The notes under the pieces are model-generated. The model did not search any database. It was not told where the DNA came from and saw nothing but the letters and a program-made list of their open reading frames with translations. Shown here piece after piece: positions 31,001 to 44,793 of a stretch of DNA of 64,000 nt. The stretch is from Anadara kagoshimensis (taxonomy: Eukaryota > Mollusca > Bivalvia > Arcoida > Arcidae), in contig CM037874.1 of assembly GCA_021292105.1 (NCBI GenBank), positions 57,266,539-57,330,538 on the forward strand. Direction: 5' to 3'. The first letter of the stretch is position 1. Every line of letters starts with the position of its first letter. The position numbers and the translations under genes are program-made.

Positions 31001-34000
31001 TCTAGTGGTGTGGTTGTAGAATTTCCCGGCTTTGGGTGGGCACTGGAGTAAATATCTAGTGATGTGGTTATAGTACTTCCTGGCTTTGAGTGGTCACTGG
31101 AGTAAATATCTAGTGGTGTGGTTGTAGTACTTCCCGGCTTTGGGTGGTCACTGGAGTAAATATCTAGTGATGTGGTTGTAGTACTTCCCGGCTTTGGGCG
31201 GTCACTGGAGTAAATATCTAGTGGTGTAGTTGTAGTACTTCCAGGCTTTGGGTGGTCACTGGAGTAAATATCTAGTGGTGTGGTTGTAGTACTTCCAGGC
31301 TTTGGGCGGGCACTGGAGTAAATATCTAGTGATGTGGTTGTAGTACTTCCAGGCTTTGGGCGGTCACTGGAGTAAATATCTAGTGGTGTGGTTGTAGTAC
31401 TTCCCGGCTTTGGGTGGTCACTGGAGTAAATATCTAGTGATGTAGTTGTAGTGCTTCCCGGCTTTGGGTTGTCACTGGAGTAAATATCTAGTGGTGTGGT
31501 TGTAGTATTTCCCGGCTTTTGGCGGTCACTGGAGTAAATATCTAGTGATGTGGTTGTAGTACTTCCCGGCTTTGGGCGGTCACTGGAGTAAATATCTAGT
31601 GATGTGGTTATAGTACTTCCCGGCTTTGGGTGGTCACTGGAGAAAATATCTAGTGATGTGGTTGTAGTACTTCCCGGCTTTGGGCGGTCACTGGAGTAAA
31701 TATATAGTGATGTGGTTGTAGTACTTCCAGGCTTTGGGCGGTCACTGGAGTAAATATCTAGTGATGTAGTTGTAGTGCTTCCCGGCTTTAGGTGTTCACT
31801 GGAGTAAATATCTAGTGGTGTGGTTATAGAACTTCCAGGCTTTGGGCGGTCACTGGAGTAAATATCCAGTGGTGTGGTTGTAGTACTTCCAGGCTTTGGG
31901 TGGTCATTGGAGTAAATATATAGTGGTGTGGTTGTAGTACTTCCAGGCTTTGGGTGGTCACTGGAGTAAATATCTAGTGGTGTGGTTGTAGTACTTCCCG
32001 GCTTTGGGCGGTCACTGGAGCAAATATCTAGTGGTGTGGTTGTAGTACTTCCCGGCTTTTGGTGATCACTAGAGTAAATATCTAGTGGTGTGGTATAGTA
32101 CTTCCAGGCTTTTGGCGGACACTGGAGTAAATATCTAGTGTGTGGTTATAGTACTTACAGGCTTTGGGCGGTCACTGGAGTAAATATCTAGTGGTGTGGT
32201 TGTAGTACTTCCAGGCTTTGGGCGTCACTGAAGTAAAAATCTAGTGATGTGGTTGTAGTACTTACATGGCTTTGGGCGATCACTGGAGTAAATATCTAGT
32301 GGTGTGGTTGTAGTACTTCCCGGCTTTGGGCGGGCACTGGAGTAAATATCTAGTGATGTGGTTGTAGTACTTCCAGGCTTTGGGCGGTCACTGGAGTAAA
32401 TATCTAGTGGTGTGGTTGTAGTACTTCCCGGCTTTGTGGTCACTGGAGTAAATATCTAGTGGTGTGGTTGTAGTACTTCAAGGCTTTGGGCGGTCACTGG
32501 AGTAAATATCTAGTGGTGTGGTTGTAGTACTTCCAGGCTTTGGTGGTCACTGGAGTAAATATCTAGTGGTGTGGTTGTAGTACTTCCAGGCTTTGGGTGG
32601 TCACTGGAGTAAATATCTATTGGTGTGGTTGTAGTACTTCCAGGCTTTGGGTGGTCATTGGAGTAAATATCTAGTGGTGTGGTTGTAGTACTTCCAGGCT
32701 TTGGGTGGTCACTGGAGTAAATATCTAGTGGTGTGGTTGTAGTACTTCCAGGCTTTGGGTGGTCATGGAGTAAATATCTAGTGGTGTGGTTGTAGTACTT
32801 CAAGGCTTTGGGCGGTCACTGAGTAAATATCTAGTGGTGTGGTTGTAGTACTTCCAGGCTTTGGGTGGTCACTGGAGTAAATATCTAGTGGTGTGGTTGT
32901 AGTACTTCCAGGCTTTGGGTGGTCACTGGAGTAAATATCTATTGGTGTGGTTGTAGTACTTCCAGGCTTTGGGTGGTCATGGAGTAAATATCTAGTGGTG
33001 TGGTTGTAGTAACTTCCAGGCTTTGGGTGGTCACTGGAGTAAATATCTAGTGTGTGGTTGTAGTACTTCCAGGCTTTGGTGGTCATTGGAGTAAATATCT
33101 AGTGGTGTGGTTATAGTACTTCCGGCTTTGGTGATCACTGGAGTAAATATCTAGTGGTGTGGTTATAGTACTTCCAGGCTTTTGGCGGACTGGAGTAAAT
33201 ATCTAGTGATGTGGTTATAGTACTTACAGGCTTTGGGCGGTCACTGGAGTAAATATCTAGTGGTGTGGTTGTAGTACTTCCAGGCTTTGGGCGGTCACTG
33301 GAGTAAAAATCTAGTGATGTGGTTGTAGTACTTCCAGGCTTTGGGCGGTCACTGGAGTAAATATCTAGTGGTGTGGTTGTAGTACTTCCCGGCTTTGGGC
33401 GGGCACTGGAGTAAATATCTAGTGATGTGGTTGTAGTACTTCCAGGCTTTGGGCGGTCACTGAAGTAAATATCTAGTGGTGTGGTTGTAGTACTTCCCGG
33501 GTTTGGGTGGTCACTGGAGTAAATATCTAGTGGTGTGGTTATAGTACTTCCAGGCTTTGGGTGGTCATGGAGTAAATATCTAGTGGTGTGGTTGTAGTAC
33601 TTCCAGGCTTTGGGCGGGCACTGGAGTAAATATCTAGTGATGTGGTTGTAGTACTTCCAGGCTTTGGGTGGTCATTGGAGTAAATATCTAGTGGTGTGGT
33701 TGTAGTACTTCCAGGCTTTGGGTGGTCATTGGAGTAAATATCTAGTGGTGTGGTTATAGTACTTCCAGGCTTTGGGCGGTCACTGGAGTAAATATCTAGT
33801 GGTGTGGTTGTAGTACTTCCAGGCTTTGGGTGGTCACTGGAGTAAATATCTAGTGGTGTGATTGTAGTACATCCAGGCTTTGGGTGGTCACTGGAGTAAA
33901 TATCTAGTGATGTGGTTGTAGTACTTCCCGGCTTTTGGTGATCACTGGAGTAAATATCTAGTGGTGTGGTTATAGTACTTCTAGGCTTTTGGCGGACACT

Positions 34001-37000
34001 GGAGTAAATATCTAGTGATGTGGTTATGGTACTTCCAGACTTTGGGTGGTCACTGTAGTAAATATCTAGTGATGTGGTTGTAGTACTTCCCGGCTTTGAG
34101 TGGTCACTGAAGTAAATATGTAGTGGTGTGGTTGTAGTACTTCCCGGCTTTTGGTGATCACTGGAGTAAATATCTAGTGGTGTGGTTATAGTACTTCCAG
34201 GCTTTTGGCGGACACTGGAGTAAATATCTAGTGATGTGGTTATAGTACTTACAGGCTTTGGGCGGTCACTGGAGTAAATATCTAGTGGTGGTTGTAGTAC
34301 TTCCAGGCTTTGGGCGGTCACTGGAGTAAAAATCTAGTGATGTGGTTGTAGTACTTCCAGGCTTTGGGCGGTCACTGGAGTAAATATCTAGTGGTGTGGT
34401 TGTAGTACTTCCCGGCTTTGGGCGGGCACTGGAGTAAATATCTAGTGATGTGGTTGTAGTACTTCCAGGCTTTGGGCGGTCACTGGAGTAAATATCTAGT
34501 GGTGTGGTTGTAGTACTTCCGGGTTTGGGTGGTCACTGGAGTAAATATCTAGTGGTGTGGTTATAGTACTTCCAGGCTTTGGGTGGTCATTGGAGTAAAT
34601 ATCTAGTGGTGTGGTTGTAGTACTTCCAGGCTTTGGGCGGGCACTGGAGTAAATATCTAGTGATGTGGTTGTAGTACTTCCAGGCTTTGGGTGGTCATTG
34701 GAGTAAATATCTAGTGGTGTGGTTGTAGTACTTCCAGGCTTTGGGTGGTCATTGGAGTAAATATCTAGTGGTGTGGTTATAGTACTTCCCGGCTTTGGGC
34801 GGTCACTGGAGTAAATATCTAGTGGTGTGGTTGTAGTACTTCCAGGCTTTGGGTGGTCACTGGAGTAAATATCTAGTGGTGTGATTGTAGTACATCCAGG
34901 CTTTGGGTGGTCACTGGAGTAAATATCTAGTGATGTGGTTGTAGTACTTCCCGGCTTTTGGTGATCACTGGAGTAAATATCTAGTGGTGTGGTTATAGTA
35001 CTTCTAGGCTTTTGGCGGACACTGGAGTAAATATCTAGTGATGTGGTTATGGTACTTCCAGACTTTGGGTGGTCACTGTAGTAAATATCTAGTGATGTGG
35101 TTGTAGTACTTCCCGGCTTTGAGTGGTCACTGAAGTAAATATGTAGTGGTGTGGTTGTAGTACTTCCCGGCTTTGGGTGGTCACTGGAGTAAATATCTAG
35201 TGGTGTGGTTGTAGAACTTCCCGGCTTTGGGTGGTCACTGAAGTAAATATCTAGTGGTGTGGTTGTAGTACTTCCAGGCTTTGGGCGGTCACTGGAGTAA
35301 ATATCTAGTGGTGTGGTTGTAGTACTTCCCGGCTTTGGGCGGTCACTGGAGTTAATATCTAGTGGTGTGGTTGTAGTACTTCCCGGCTTTGGGCGGTCAC
35401 TGGAGTAAATATCTATTGGTGTGGTTGTAGTACTTCCCGGCTTTGGGCGGTCACTGAAGTAAATATCTAGTGATGTGGTTGTAGTACTTCCCGGCTTTGG
35501 GCGGTCACTGGAGTAAATATCTAGTGGTGTAGTTGTAGTACTTCCAGGCTTTGGGTGGTCACTGGAGTAAATATCTAGTGATGTAGTTGTAGTGCTTCCC
35601 GGCTTTGGGTGTTCACTGGAGTAAATATCTAGTGGTGTGGTTATAGAACTTCCAGGCTTTGGGCGGTCACTGGAGTAAATATCCAGTGGTGTGGTTGTAG
35701 TACTTCCCGGCTTTGGGTTGTCACTGGAGTAAATATCTAGTGGTGTGGTTGTAGTATTTCTCGGCTTTTGGCGGTCACTGGAGTAAATATTTAGTGATGT
35801 GGTTGTAGTACTTCCCAGCTTTGGGCGGTCACTGGAGTAAATATCTAGTGATGTGGTTATAGTACTTCCCGGCTTTGGGTGGTCACTGGAGAAAATATCT
35901 AGTGATGTGGTTGTAGTACTTCCCGGTTTTGGGCGGTCACTGGAGTAAATATATAGTGATGTGGTTGTAGTACTTCCAGGCTTTGGGCGGTCACTGGAAT
36001 AAATATCTAGTGATGTAGTTGTAGTGCTTCCCGGCTTTGGGTGTTCACTGGAGTATATATCTAGTGGTGTGGTTATAGAACTTCCAGGGTGGGCGGTCAC
36101 TGGAGTAAATATCCAGTGGTGTGGTTGTAGTACTTCCAGGCTTTGGGTGGTCATTGGAGTAAATATCTAGTGGTGTGGTTGTAGTACTTCCAGGCTTTGG
36201 GTGGTCACTGGAGTAAATATCTAGTGATGTGGTTGTAGTACTTCCCGGCTTTGGGCGGTCACTGGAGTAAATATCTAGTGGTGTGGTTGTAGTACTTCCC
36301 GGCTTTTGGTGATCACTGGAGTAAATATCTAGTGGTGTGGTTATAGTACTTCCAGGCTTTTGGCGGACACTGGAGTAAATATCTAGTGATGTGGTTATAG
36401 TACTTACAGGCTTTGGGCGGTCACTGGAGTAAATATCTAGTGGTGTGGTTGTAGTACTTCCAGGCTTTGGGCGGTCACTGGAGTAAATATCTAGTGGTGT
36501 GGTTGTAGTACTTCTCGGCTTTGGGCGGGCACTGGAGTAAATATCTAGTGATGTGGTTGTAGTACTTACAGGCTTTAGGCGGTCACTGGAGTAAATATCT
36601 AGTGGTGTGGTTGTAGTACTTCCCGGCTTTGGGTGGTCACTGGAGTAAATATCTAGTGGTGTGGTTGTAGTACTTCAAGGCTTTGGGCGGTCACTGGAGT
36701 AAATATCTAGTGGTGTGGTTGTAGTACTTCCAGGCTTTGGGTGGTCACTGGAGTAAATATCTAGTGGTGTGGTTGTAGTACTTCCAGGCTTTGGGTGGTC
36801 ACTGGAGTAAATATCTAGTGGTGTGGTTGTAGTACTTCCAGGCTTTGGGTGGTCATTGGAGTAAATATCTAGTGGTGTGGTTGTAGTACTTCCAGGCTTT
36901 GGGTGGTCACTGGAGTAAATATCTAGTGATGTGGTTGTAGTGCTTCCCGGCTTTGGGTGGTCATTGGAGTAAATATCTAGTGGTGTGGTTGTACTTCCAG

Positions 37001-40000
37001 GCTTTGGGTGGTCATTGGAGTAAATATCTAGTGGTGTGGTTATAGTACTTCCCGGCTTTTGGTGATCACTGGAGTAAATATCTAGTGGTGTGGTTATAGT
37101 ACTTCCAGGCTTTTGGCGGACACTGGAGTAAATATCTAGTGATGTGGTTATAGTACTTACAGGCTTTGGGCGGTCACTGGAGTAAATATCTAGTGGTGTG
37201 GTTGTAGTACTTCCAGGCTTTGGGCGGTCACTGGAGTAAAAATCTAGTGATGTGGTTGTAGTACTTCCAGGCTTTGGGCGGTCACTGGAGTAAATATCTA
37301 GTGGTGTGGTTGTAGTACTTCCCGGCTTTGGGCGGGCACTGGAGTAAATATCTAGTGATGTGGTTGTAGTACTTCCAGGCTTTGGGTGGTCACTGGAGTA
37401 AATATCTAGTGGTGTGGTTGTAGTACTTCAAGGCTTTGGGCGGTCACTGGAGTAAATATCTAGTGGTGTGGTTGTAGTACTTCCAGGCTTTGGGTGGTCA
37501 CTGGAGTAAATATCTAGTGGTGTGGTTGTAGTACTTCCAGCCTTTGGGTGGTCACTTGAGTAAATATCTAGTGGTGTGGTTGTAGTACTTCCAGGCTTTG
37601 GGTGGTCATTGGAGTAAATATCTAGTGGTGTGGTTGTAGTACTTCCAGGCTTTGGGCGGTCACTGGAGTAAATATCTAGTGGTGTGGTTGTAGTGCTTCG
37701 CGGCTTTGGGTGGTCATTGGAGTAAATATCTAGTGGTGTGGTTGCAGTACTTCCAGGCTTTGGGCGGTCACTGGAGTAAATATCTAGTGGTGTGGTTGTA
37801 GTACTTCCAGGCTTTGGGTGGTCATTAGAGTAAATATCTAGTGGTGTGGTTATAGTACTTTCAGGCTTTGGGTGGTCATTGGAGTAAATATCTAGTGGTG
37901 TGGTTGTAGTACTTCCAGGCTTTGGGCGGGCACTGGAGTAAATATCTAGTGATGTGGTTGTAGTACTTCCAGGCTTTGGGTGGTCATTGGAGTAAATATC
38001 TAGTGGTTGGTTGTAGTACTTCCAGGCTTTGGGTGGTCATTGGAGTAAATATCTAGTGGTGTGGTTATAGTACTTCCCGGCTTTGGGCGGTCACTGGAGT
38101 AAATATCTAGTGGTGTGGTTGTAGTACTTCCAGGCTTTCTGTGGTCACTGGAGTAAATATCTAGTGGTGTGGTTGTAGTACTTCCAGGCTTTGGGTGGTC
38201 ACTGGAGTAAATATCTAGTGATGTGGTTGTAGAACTTCCAGGGTTTGGGCGGGCACTGGAGTAAATATCTAGTGGTGTGGTTGTAGTACTTCCAAGCTTT
38301 TGGTGGTCACTGGAGTAAATATCTAGTGGTGTGGTTGTAGAACTTCCAGACTTTGGGTGGGCACTGGAGTAAATATCTAGTGATGTGGTTGTAGTACTTC
38401 CCGGCTTTTGGCGGTCACTGGAGTAAATATCTAGTGGTGTGGTTGTAGTACTTCCAGGCTTTTGGCGGTCACTGGAGTAAATATCTAGTGATGTGGTTGT
38501 AGTACTTCCAGGCTTTAGGTGGGCACTGGAGTAAATATCTAGTGATGTGGTTGTAGTACTTCCAGACTTTGGCGGGCACTGGAGTAAAATATCTAGTGAT
38601 GTGGTTGTAGTACTTCCAGCTTTGGGCGGGCACTGGAGTAAATATCTAGTGATGTGGTTGTAGTACTTCCAGACTTTGGGCGGGCACTGGAGTAAATATC
38701 TAGTGATGTGGTTGTAGTACTTCCAGGCTTTGGTGGTCATTGGAGTAAATATCTAGTGGTGTGGTTGTAGTACTTCCAGGCTTTGGGTGGTCATTGGAGT
38801 AAATATCTAGTGGTGTGGTTATAGTACTTCCGGCTTTGGGCGGTCACTGGAGTAAATATCTAGTGGTGTGGTTGTAGTACTTCCCGGCTTTTGGTGATCA
38901 CTGGAGTAAATATCTAGTGGTGTGGTTGTAGTACTTCCAGGCTTTGGGTGGTCACTGGAGTAAATATCTAGTGGTGTGGTTGTAGTACTTCCAGGCTTTG
39001 GGTGGTCATTGGAGTAAATATCTAGTGGTGTGGTTGTAGTACTTCCAGGCTTTGGGTGGTCACTGGAGTAAATATCTAGTGATGTGGTTGTAGTGCTTCC
39101 CGGCTTTGGGTGGTCATTGGAGTAAATATCTAGTGGTGTGGTTGTAGTACTTCCAGGCTTTGGGTGGTCATTGGAGTAAATATCTAGTGGTGTGGTTATA
39201 GTACTTCCCGGCTTTTGGTGATCACTGGAGTAAATATCTAGTGGTGTGGTTATAGTACTTCCAGGCTTTTGGCGGACACTGGAGTAAATATCTAGTGATG
39301 TGGTTATAGTACTTACAGGCTTTGGGCGGTCACTGGAGTAAATATCTAGTGGTGTGGTTGTAGTACTTCCAGGCTTTGGGCGGTCACTGGAGTAAAAATC
39401 TAGTGATGTGGTTGTAGTACTTCCAGGCTTTGGGCGGTCACTGGAGTAAATATCTAGTGGTGTGGTTGTAGTACTTCCCGGCTTTGGGCGGGCACTGGAG
39501 TAAATACTATGATGTGGTTGTAGTACTTCCAGGCTTTGGGTGGTCACTGGAGTAAATATCTAGTGGTGTGGTTGTAGTACTTCAAGGCTTTGGGCGGTCA
39601 CTGGAGTAAATATCTAGTGGTGTGGTTGTAGTACTTCAGGCTTTGGGTGGTCACTGGAGTAAATATCTAGTGGTGTGGTTGTAGTACTTCCAGCCTTTGG
39701 GTGGTCACTTGAGTAAATATCTAGTGGTGTGGTTGTAGTACTTCCAGGCTTTGGGTGGTCATTGGAGTAAATATCTAGTGGTGTGGTTGTAGTACTTCCA
39801 GGCTTGGCGGTCACTGGAGTAAATATCTAGTGGTGTGGTTGTAGTGCTTCGCGGCTTTGGTGGTCATTGGAGTAAATATCTAGTGGTGTGGTTGTAGTAC
39901 TTCCAGGCTTTGGGCGGTCACTGGAGTAAATATCTAGTGGTGTGGTTGTAGTACTTCCAGGCTTTGGGTGGTCATTGGAGTAAATATCTAGTGGTGTGGT

Positions 40001-43000
40001 TATAGTACTTTCAGGCTTTGGGTGGTCATTGGAGTAAATATCTAGTGGTGTGGTTGTAGTACTTCCAGGCTTTGGCGGGCACTGGAGTAAATATCTAGTG
40101 ATGTGGTTGTAGTACTTCCAGGCTTTGGGTGGTCATTGGAGTAAATATAGTGTTGGTTGTAGTACTTCCAGGCTTTGGGTGGTCATTGGAGTAATATCTA
40201 GTGGTGTGGTTATAGTACTTCCCGGCTTTGGGCGGTCACTGGAGTAAATATCTAGTGGTGTGGTTGTAGTACTTCCAGGCTTTCTGTGGTCACTGGAGTA
40301 AATATCTAGTGGTGTGGTTAGTACTTCCAGGCTTTGGGTGGTCACTGGAGTAAATATCTAGTGATGTGGTTGTAGAACTTCCAGGGTTTGGGCGGGCACT
40401 GGAGTAAATATCTAGTGGTGGTTGTAGTACTTCCAAGCTTTGGTGGTCACTGGAGTAAATATCTAGTGGTGTGGTTGTAGAACTTCCAGACTTTGGGTGG
40501 GCACTGGAGTAAATATCTAGTGATGTGGTTGTAGTACTTCCCGGCTTTTGGCGGTCACTGGAGTAAATATCTAGTGGTGTGGTTGTAGTACTTCCAGGCT
40601 TTTGGCGGTCACTGGAGTAAATATCTAGTGATGTGGTTGTAGTACTTCCAGGCTTTAGGTGGGCACTGGAGTAAATATCTAGTGATGTGGTTGTAGTACT
40701 TCCAGACTTTGGGCGGGCACTGGAGTAAATATCTAGTGATGTGGTTGTAGTACTTCCAGGCTTTGGGCGGGCACTGGAGTAAATATCTAGTGATGTGGTT
40801 GTAGTACTTCCAGACTTTGGGCGGGCACTGGAGTAAATATCTAGTGATGTGGTTGTAGTACTTCCAGGCTTTGGGTGGTCATTGGAGTAAATATCTAGTG
40901 GTGTGGTTGTAGTACTTCCAGGCTTTGGGTGGTCATTGGAGTAAATATCTAGTGGTGTGGTTATAGTACTTCCCGGCTTTGGGCGGTCACTGGAGTAAAT
41001 ATCTAGTGGTGTGGTTGTAGTACTTCCCGGCTTTTGGTGATCACTGGAGTAAATATCTAGTGGTGTGGTTATAGTACTTCTAGGCTTTTGGCGGACACTG
41101 GAGTAAATATCTAGTGATGTGGTTATGGTACTTCCAGACTTTGGGTGGTCACTGTAGTAAATATCTAGTGATGTGGTTGTAGTACTTCCCGGCTTTGAGT
41201 GGTCACTGAAGTAAATATCTAGTGGTGTGGTTGTAGTACTTCCCGGCTTTGGGTGGTCACTGGAGTAAATATCTAGTGGTGTGGTTGTAGAACTTCCCGG
41301 CTTTGGGTGGTCACTGAAGTAAATATCTAGTGGTGTGGTTATAGTACTTCCAGGCTTTTGGCGGACACTGGAGTAAATATCTAGTGGTGTGGTTATAGTA
41401 CTTACAGGCTTTGGGCGGTCACTGGAGTAAATATCTAGTGGTGTGGTTGTAGTACTTCCAGGCTTTGGGCGGTCACTGGAGTAAAAATCTAGTGATGTGG
41501 TTGTAGTACTTCCAGGCTTTGGGCGGTCACTGGAGTAAATATCTAGTGGTGTGGTTGTAGTACTTCCCGGCTTTGGGCGGGCACTGGAGTAAATATCTAG
41601 TGATGTGGTTGTAGTACTTCCAGGCTTTGGGTGGTCACTGGAGTAAATATCTAGTGGTGTGGTTGTAGTACTTCAAGGCTTTGGGCGGTCACTGGAGTAA
41701 ATATCTAGTGGTGTGGTTGTAGTACTTCCAGGCTTTGGGTGGTCACTGGAGTAAATATCTAGTGGTGTGGTTGTAGTACTTCCAGCCTTTGGGTGGTCAC
41801 TTGAGTAAATATCTAGTGGTGTGGTTGTAGTACTTCCAGCTTTGGTGGTCATTGGAGTAAATATCTAGTGGTGTGGTTGTAGTACTTCCAGGCTTTGGGC
41901 GGTCACTGGAGTAAATATCTAGTGGTGTGGTTGTAGTGCTTCCCGGCTTTGGGTGGTCATTGGAGTAAATATCTAGTGGTGTGGTTGTAGTACTTCCAGG
42001 CTTTGGGCGGTCACTGGAGTAAATATCTAGTGGTGTGGTTGTAGTACTTCCAGGCTTTGGGTGGTCATTGGAGTAAATATCTAGTGGTGTGGTTATAGTA
42101 CTTTCAGGCTTTGGGTGGTCATTGGAGTAAATATCTAGTGGTGTGGTTGTAGTACTTCCAGGCTTTGGGCGGGCACTGGAGTAAATATCTAGTGATGTGG
42201 TTGTAGTACTTCCAGGCTTTGGGTGGTCATTGGAGTAAATATCTAGTGGTTGGTTGTAGTACTTCCAGGCTTTGGGTGGTCATTGGAGTAAATATCTAGT
42301 GGTGTGGTTAGTACTTCCCGGCTTTGGGCGGTCACTGGAGTAAATATCTAGTGGTCTGGTTGTAGTACTTCCAGGCTTTCTGTGGTCATTGGAGTAAATA
42401 TCTAGTGGTGTGATTGTAGTACTTCCAGGCTTTGGGTGGTCACTGGAGTAAATATCTAGTGATGTGGTTGTAGAACTTCCAGGGTTTGGGCGGGCACTGG
42501 AGTAAATATCTAGTGGTGTGGTTGTAGTACTTCCAAGCTTTTGGTGGTCACTGGAGTAAATATCTAGTGGTGTGGTTGTAGAACTTCCAGACTTTGGGTG
42601 GGCACTGGAGTAAATATCTAGTGATGTGGTTGTAGTACTTCCCGGCTTTTGGCGGTCACTGGAGTAAATATCTAGTGGTGTGGTTGTAGTACTTCCAGGT
42701 TTTTGGGTGGTCACTTGAGTAAATATCTAGTGGTGTGGTTGTAGTACTTCAAGGCTTTGGGCGGTCACTGGAGTAAATATCTAGTGGTGTGGTTGTAGTA
42801 CTTCCAGGCTTTGGGTGGTCACTGGAGTAAATATCTAGTGGTGTGGTTGTAGTACTTCCAGCCTTTGGGTGGTCACTTGAGTAAATATCTAGTGGTGTGG
42901 TTGTAGTACTTCCAGGCTTTGGGTAGTCATTGGAGTAAATATCTAGTGGTGTGGTTGTAGTACTTCCAGGCTTTGGGCGGTCACTGGAGTAAATATCTAG

Positions 43001-44303
43001 TGGTGTGGTTGTAGTGCTTCCCGGCTTTGGGTGGTCATTGGAGTAAATATCTAGTGGTGTGGTTGTAGTACTTCCAGGCTTTGGGCGGTCACTGGAGTAA
43101 ATATCTAGTGGTGTGGTTGTAGTACTTCCAGGCTTTGGGTGGTCATTGGAGTAAATATCTAGTGGTGTGGTTGTAGTACTTCCAGGCTTTGGGTGGTCAT
43201 TGGAGTAAATATCTAGTGGTGTGGTTGTAGTACTTCCAGGCTTTGGGTGGTCATTGGAGTAAATATCTAGTGGTTGGTTGTAGTACTTCCAGGCTTGGTG
43301 GTCATTGGAGTAAATATCTAGTGGTGTGGTTATAGTACTTCCCGGCTTTGGGCGGTCACTGGAGTAAATATCTAGTGGTCTGGTTGTAGTACTTCCAGGC
43401 TTTCTGTGGTCACTGGAGTAAATATCTAGTGGTGTGATTGTAGTACTTCCAGGCTTTGGGTGTCACTGGAGTAAATATCTAGTGATGTGGTTGTAGAACT
43501 TCCAGGGTTTGGGCGGGCACTGGAGTAAATATCTAGTGGTGTGGTTGTAGTACTTCCAAGCTGTTGGTGGTCACTGGAGTAAATATCTAGTGGTGTGGTT
43601 GTAGAACTTCCAGACTTTGGGTGGGCACTGGAGTAAATATCTAGTGATGTGGTTGTAGTACTTCCCTTTTGGCGGTCACTGGAGTAAATATCTAGTGGTG
43701 TGGTTGTAGTACTTCCAGGCTTTTGGCGGTCACTGGAGTAAATATCTAGTGATGTGGTTGTAGTACTTCCAGGCTTTAGGTGGGCACTGGAGTAAATATC
43801 TAGTGATGTGGTTGTAGTACTTCCAGACTTTGGGCGGGCACTGGAGTAAATATCTAGTGATGTGGTTGTAGTACTTCCAGGCTTTGGGCGGGCACTGGAG
43901 TAAATATCTAGTGATGTGGTTGTAGTACTTCCAGACTTTGGGCGGGCACTGGAGTAAATATCTAGTGATGTGGTTGTAGTACTTCCAGGCTTTGGGTGGG
44001 CACTGGAGTAAATATCTAGTGATGTGGTTGTAGTACTTCCAGGCTTTGGTGGGCACTGGAGTAAATATCTAGTGATGTGGTTGTAGTACTTCCAGGCTTT
44101 GGCGGGCACTGGAGTAAATATCTAGTGATGTGGTTGTAGTGCTTCCTGATTTTGGACGGGCACTGGAGTAAATATCTAGTGGTGTGTTGTAGTACTTCCA
44201 GGCTTTGGGTGGTTACTAGAGTAAATATCTAGTGGTGTGGTTATAGTACTTCCCAGCTTTGGGCGGGCACTGGAGTAAATATGTAATGGTGTGGTTATAG
44301 TAC
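28050..44303. repeat. 16.3-kb satellite array, 54-bp unit, about 300 copies
   Basis: The unit contains ACTGGAGTAAATATCTAGTG, GTGTGGTTGTAGTACTTCC and AGGCTTTGGGTGGTC. A few positions vary repeatedly (CCAGG/CCCGG, GTGG/GCGG, GGTG/GATG). Higher-order structure is clear: the rare variant GGCTTTCTGTGGTCA recurs near 38133, 40279, 42377 and 43398, with spacings of about 2146, 2098 and 1021 bp. A 54-bp unit is 18 codons, so long minus-strand frames arise (up to 552 codons, with KPGSTTTTPLDIYSSD-type repeats). Frames are repeatedly broken, no start or splice context was found, and I treat the array as non-coding satellite. Confidence 0.97.
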
Positions 44304-44735
44304 AAACTTTTTATGATAGTTTATTAAATTACTTTTTAAGACAGTATCCTTGGATTTCAGTTTTTGTTTTATTTAAAGCTAGTCTGACGCGGCTAATTAT
44401 TAAAAATACTGATACTATGACATATGACATTAATTTATAACTTAAAAGATACATTACCAAAATACCAGTTTTTACACTAAAGTGTGTATATATGTAGCTT
44501 GAGGTGAGGATGTACGCGGTTTCAATTCTCGCGGTTATGGTGGGGACATTAAACAGTTTTAATTGCCAGATTGAAAAAGTGTGTTTTTGGATATTGGTTT
44601 CATCAGGAAATATATTTAGTTATTAAATACGAGGTTTTCCTCTTGTTCTAGACTTATCCTGATTATTGGCCGGTTTTAATTTTCTGTGTACGTGGCACTG
44701 TAGTTACTAGGCAGTCAGAATTGATGAGCTTCCGT
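44304..44735. other. AT-rich stretch right of the satellite
   Basis: No gene or repeat family recognised. Confidence 0.5.
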
Positions 44736-44736
44736 C

Positions 44737-44737
<1 letters not shown>

Positions 44738-44792
<55 letters not shown>
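44738..44792 (+). repeat. (AAAT)n microsatellite
   Basis: Nearly uninterrupted AAAT repeat abutting the flanking dispersed repeat. Confidence 0.95.
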
Positions 44793-44793
44793 A

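Noticed and set aside
34496-36154. 552-codon minus-strand open frame with a KPGSTTTTPLDIYSSD repeat, and its relatives across 28-44 kb
   Set aside because: Consequence of a 54-bp satellite unit. No start context, splice sites or unique ends were found, and variant sites do not favour synonymous change. Kept as a finding because coding cannot be fully excluded.
28050-44303. CRISPR-like array
   Set aside because: The repeats are directly adjacent with no unique spacers and the genome is eukaryotic.
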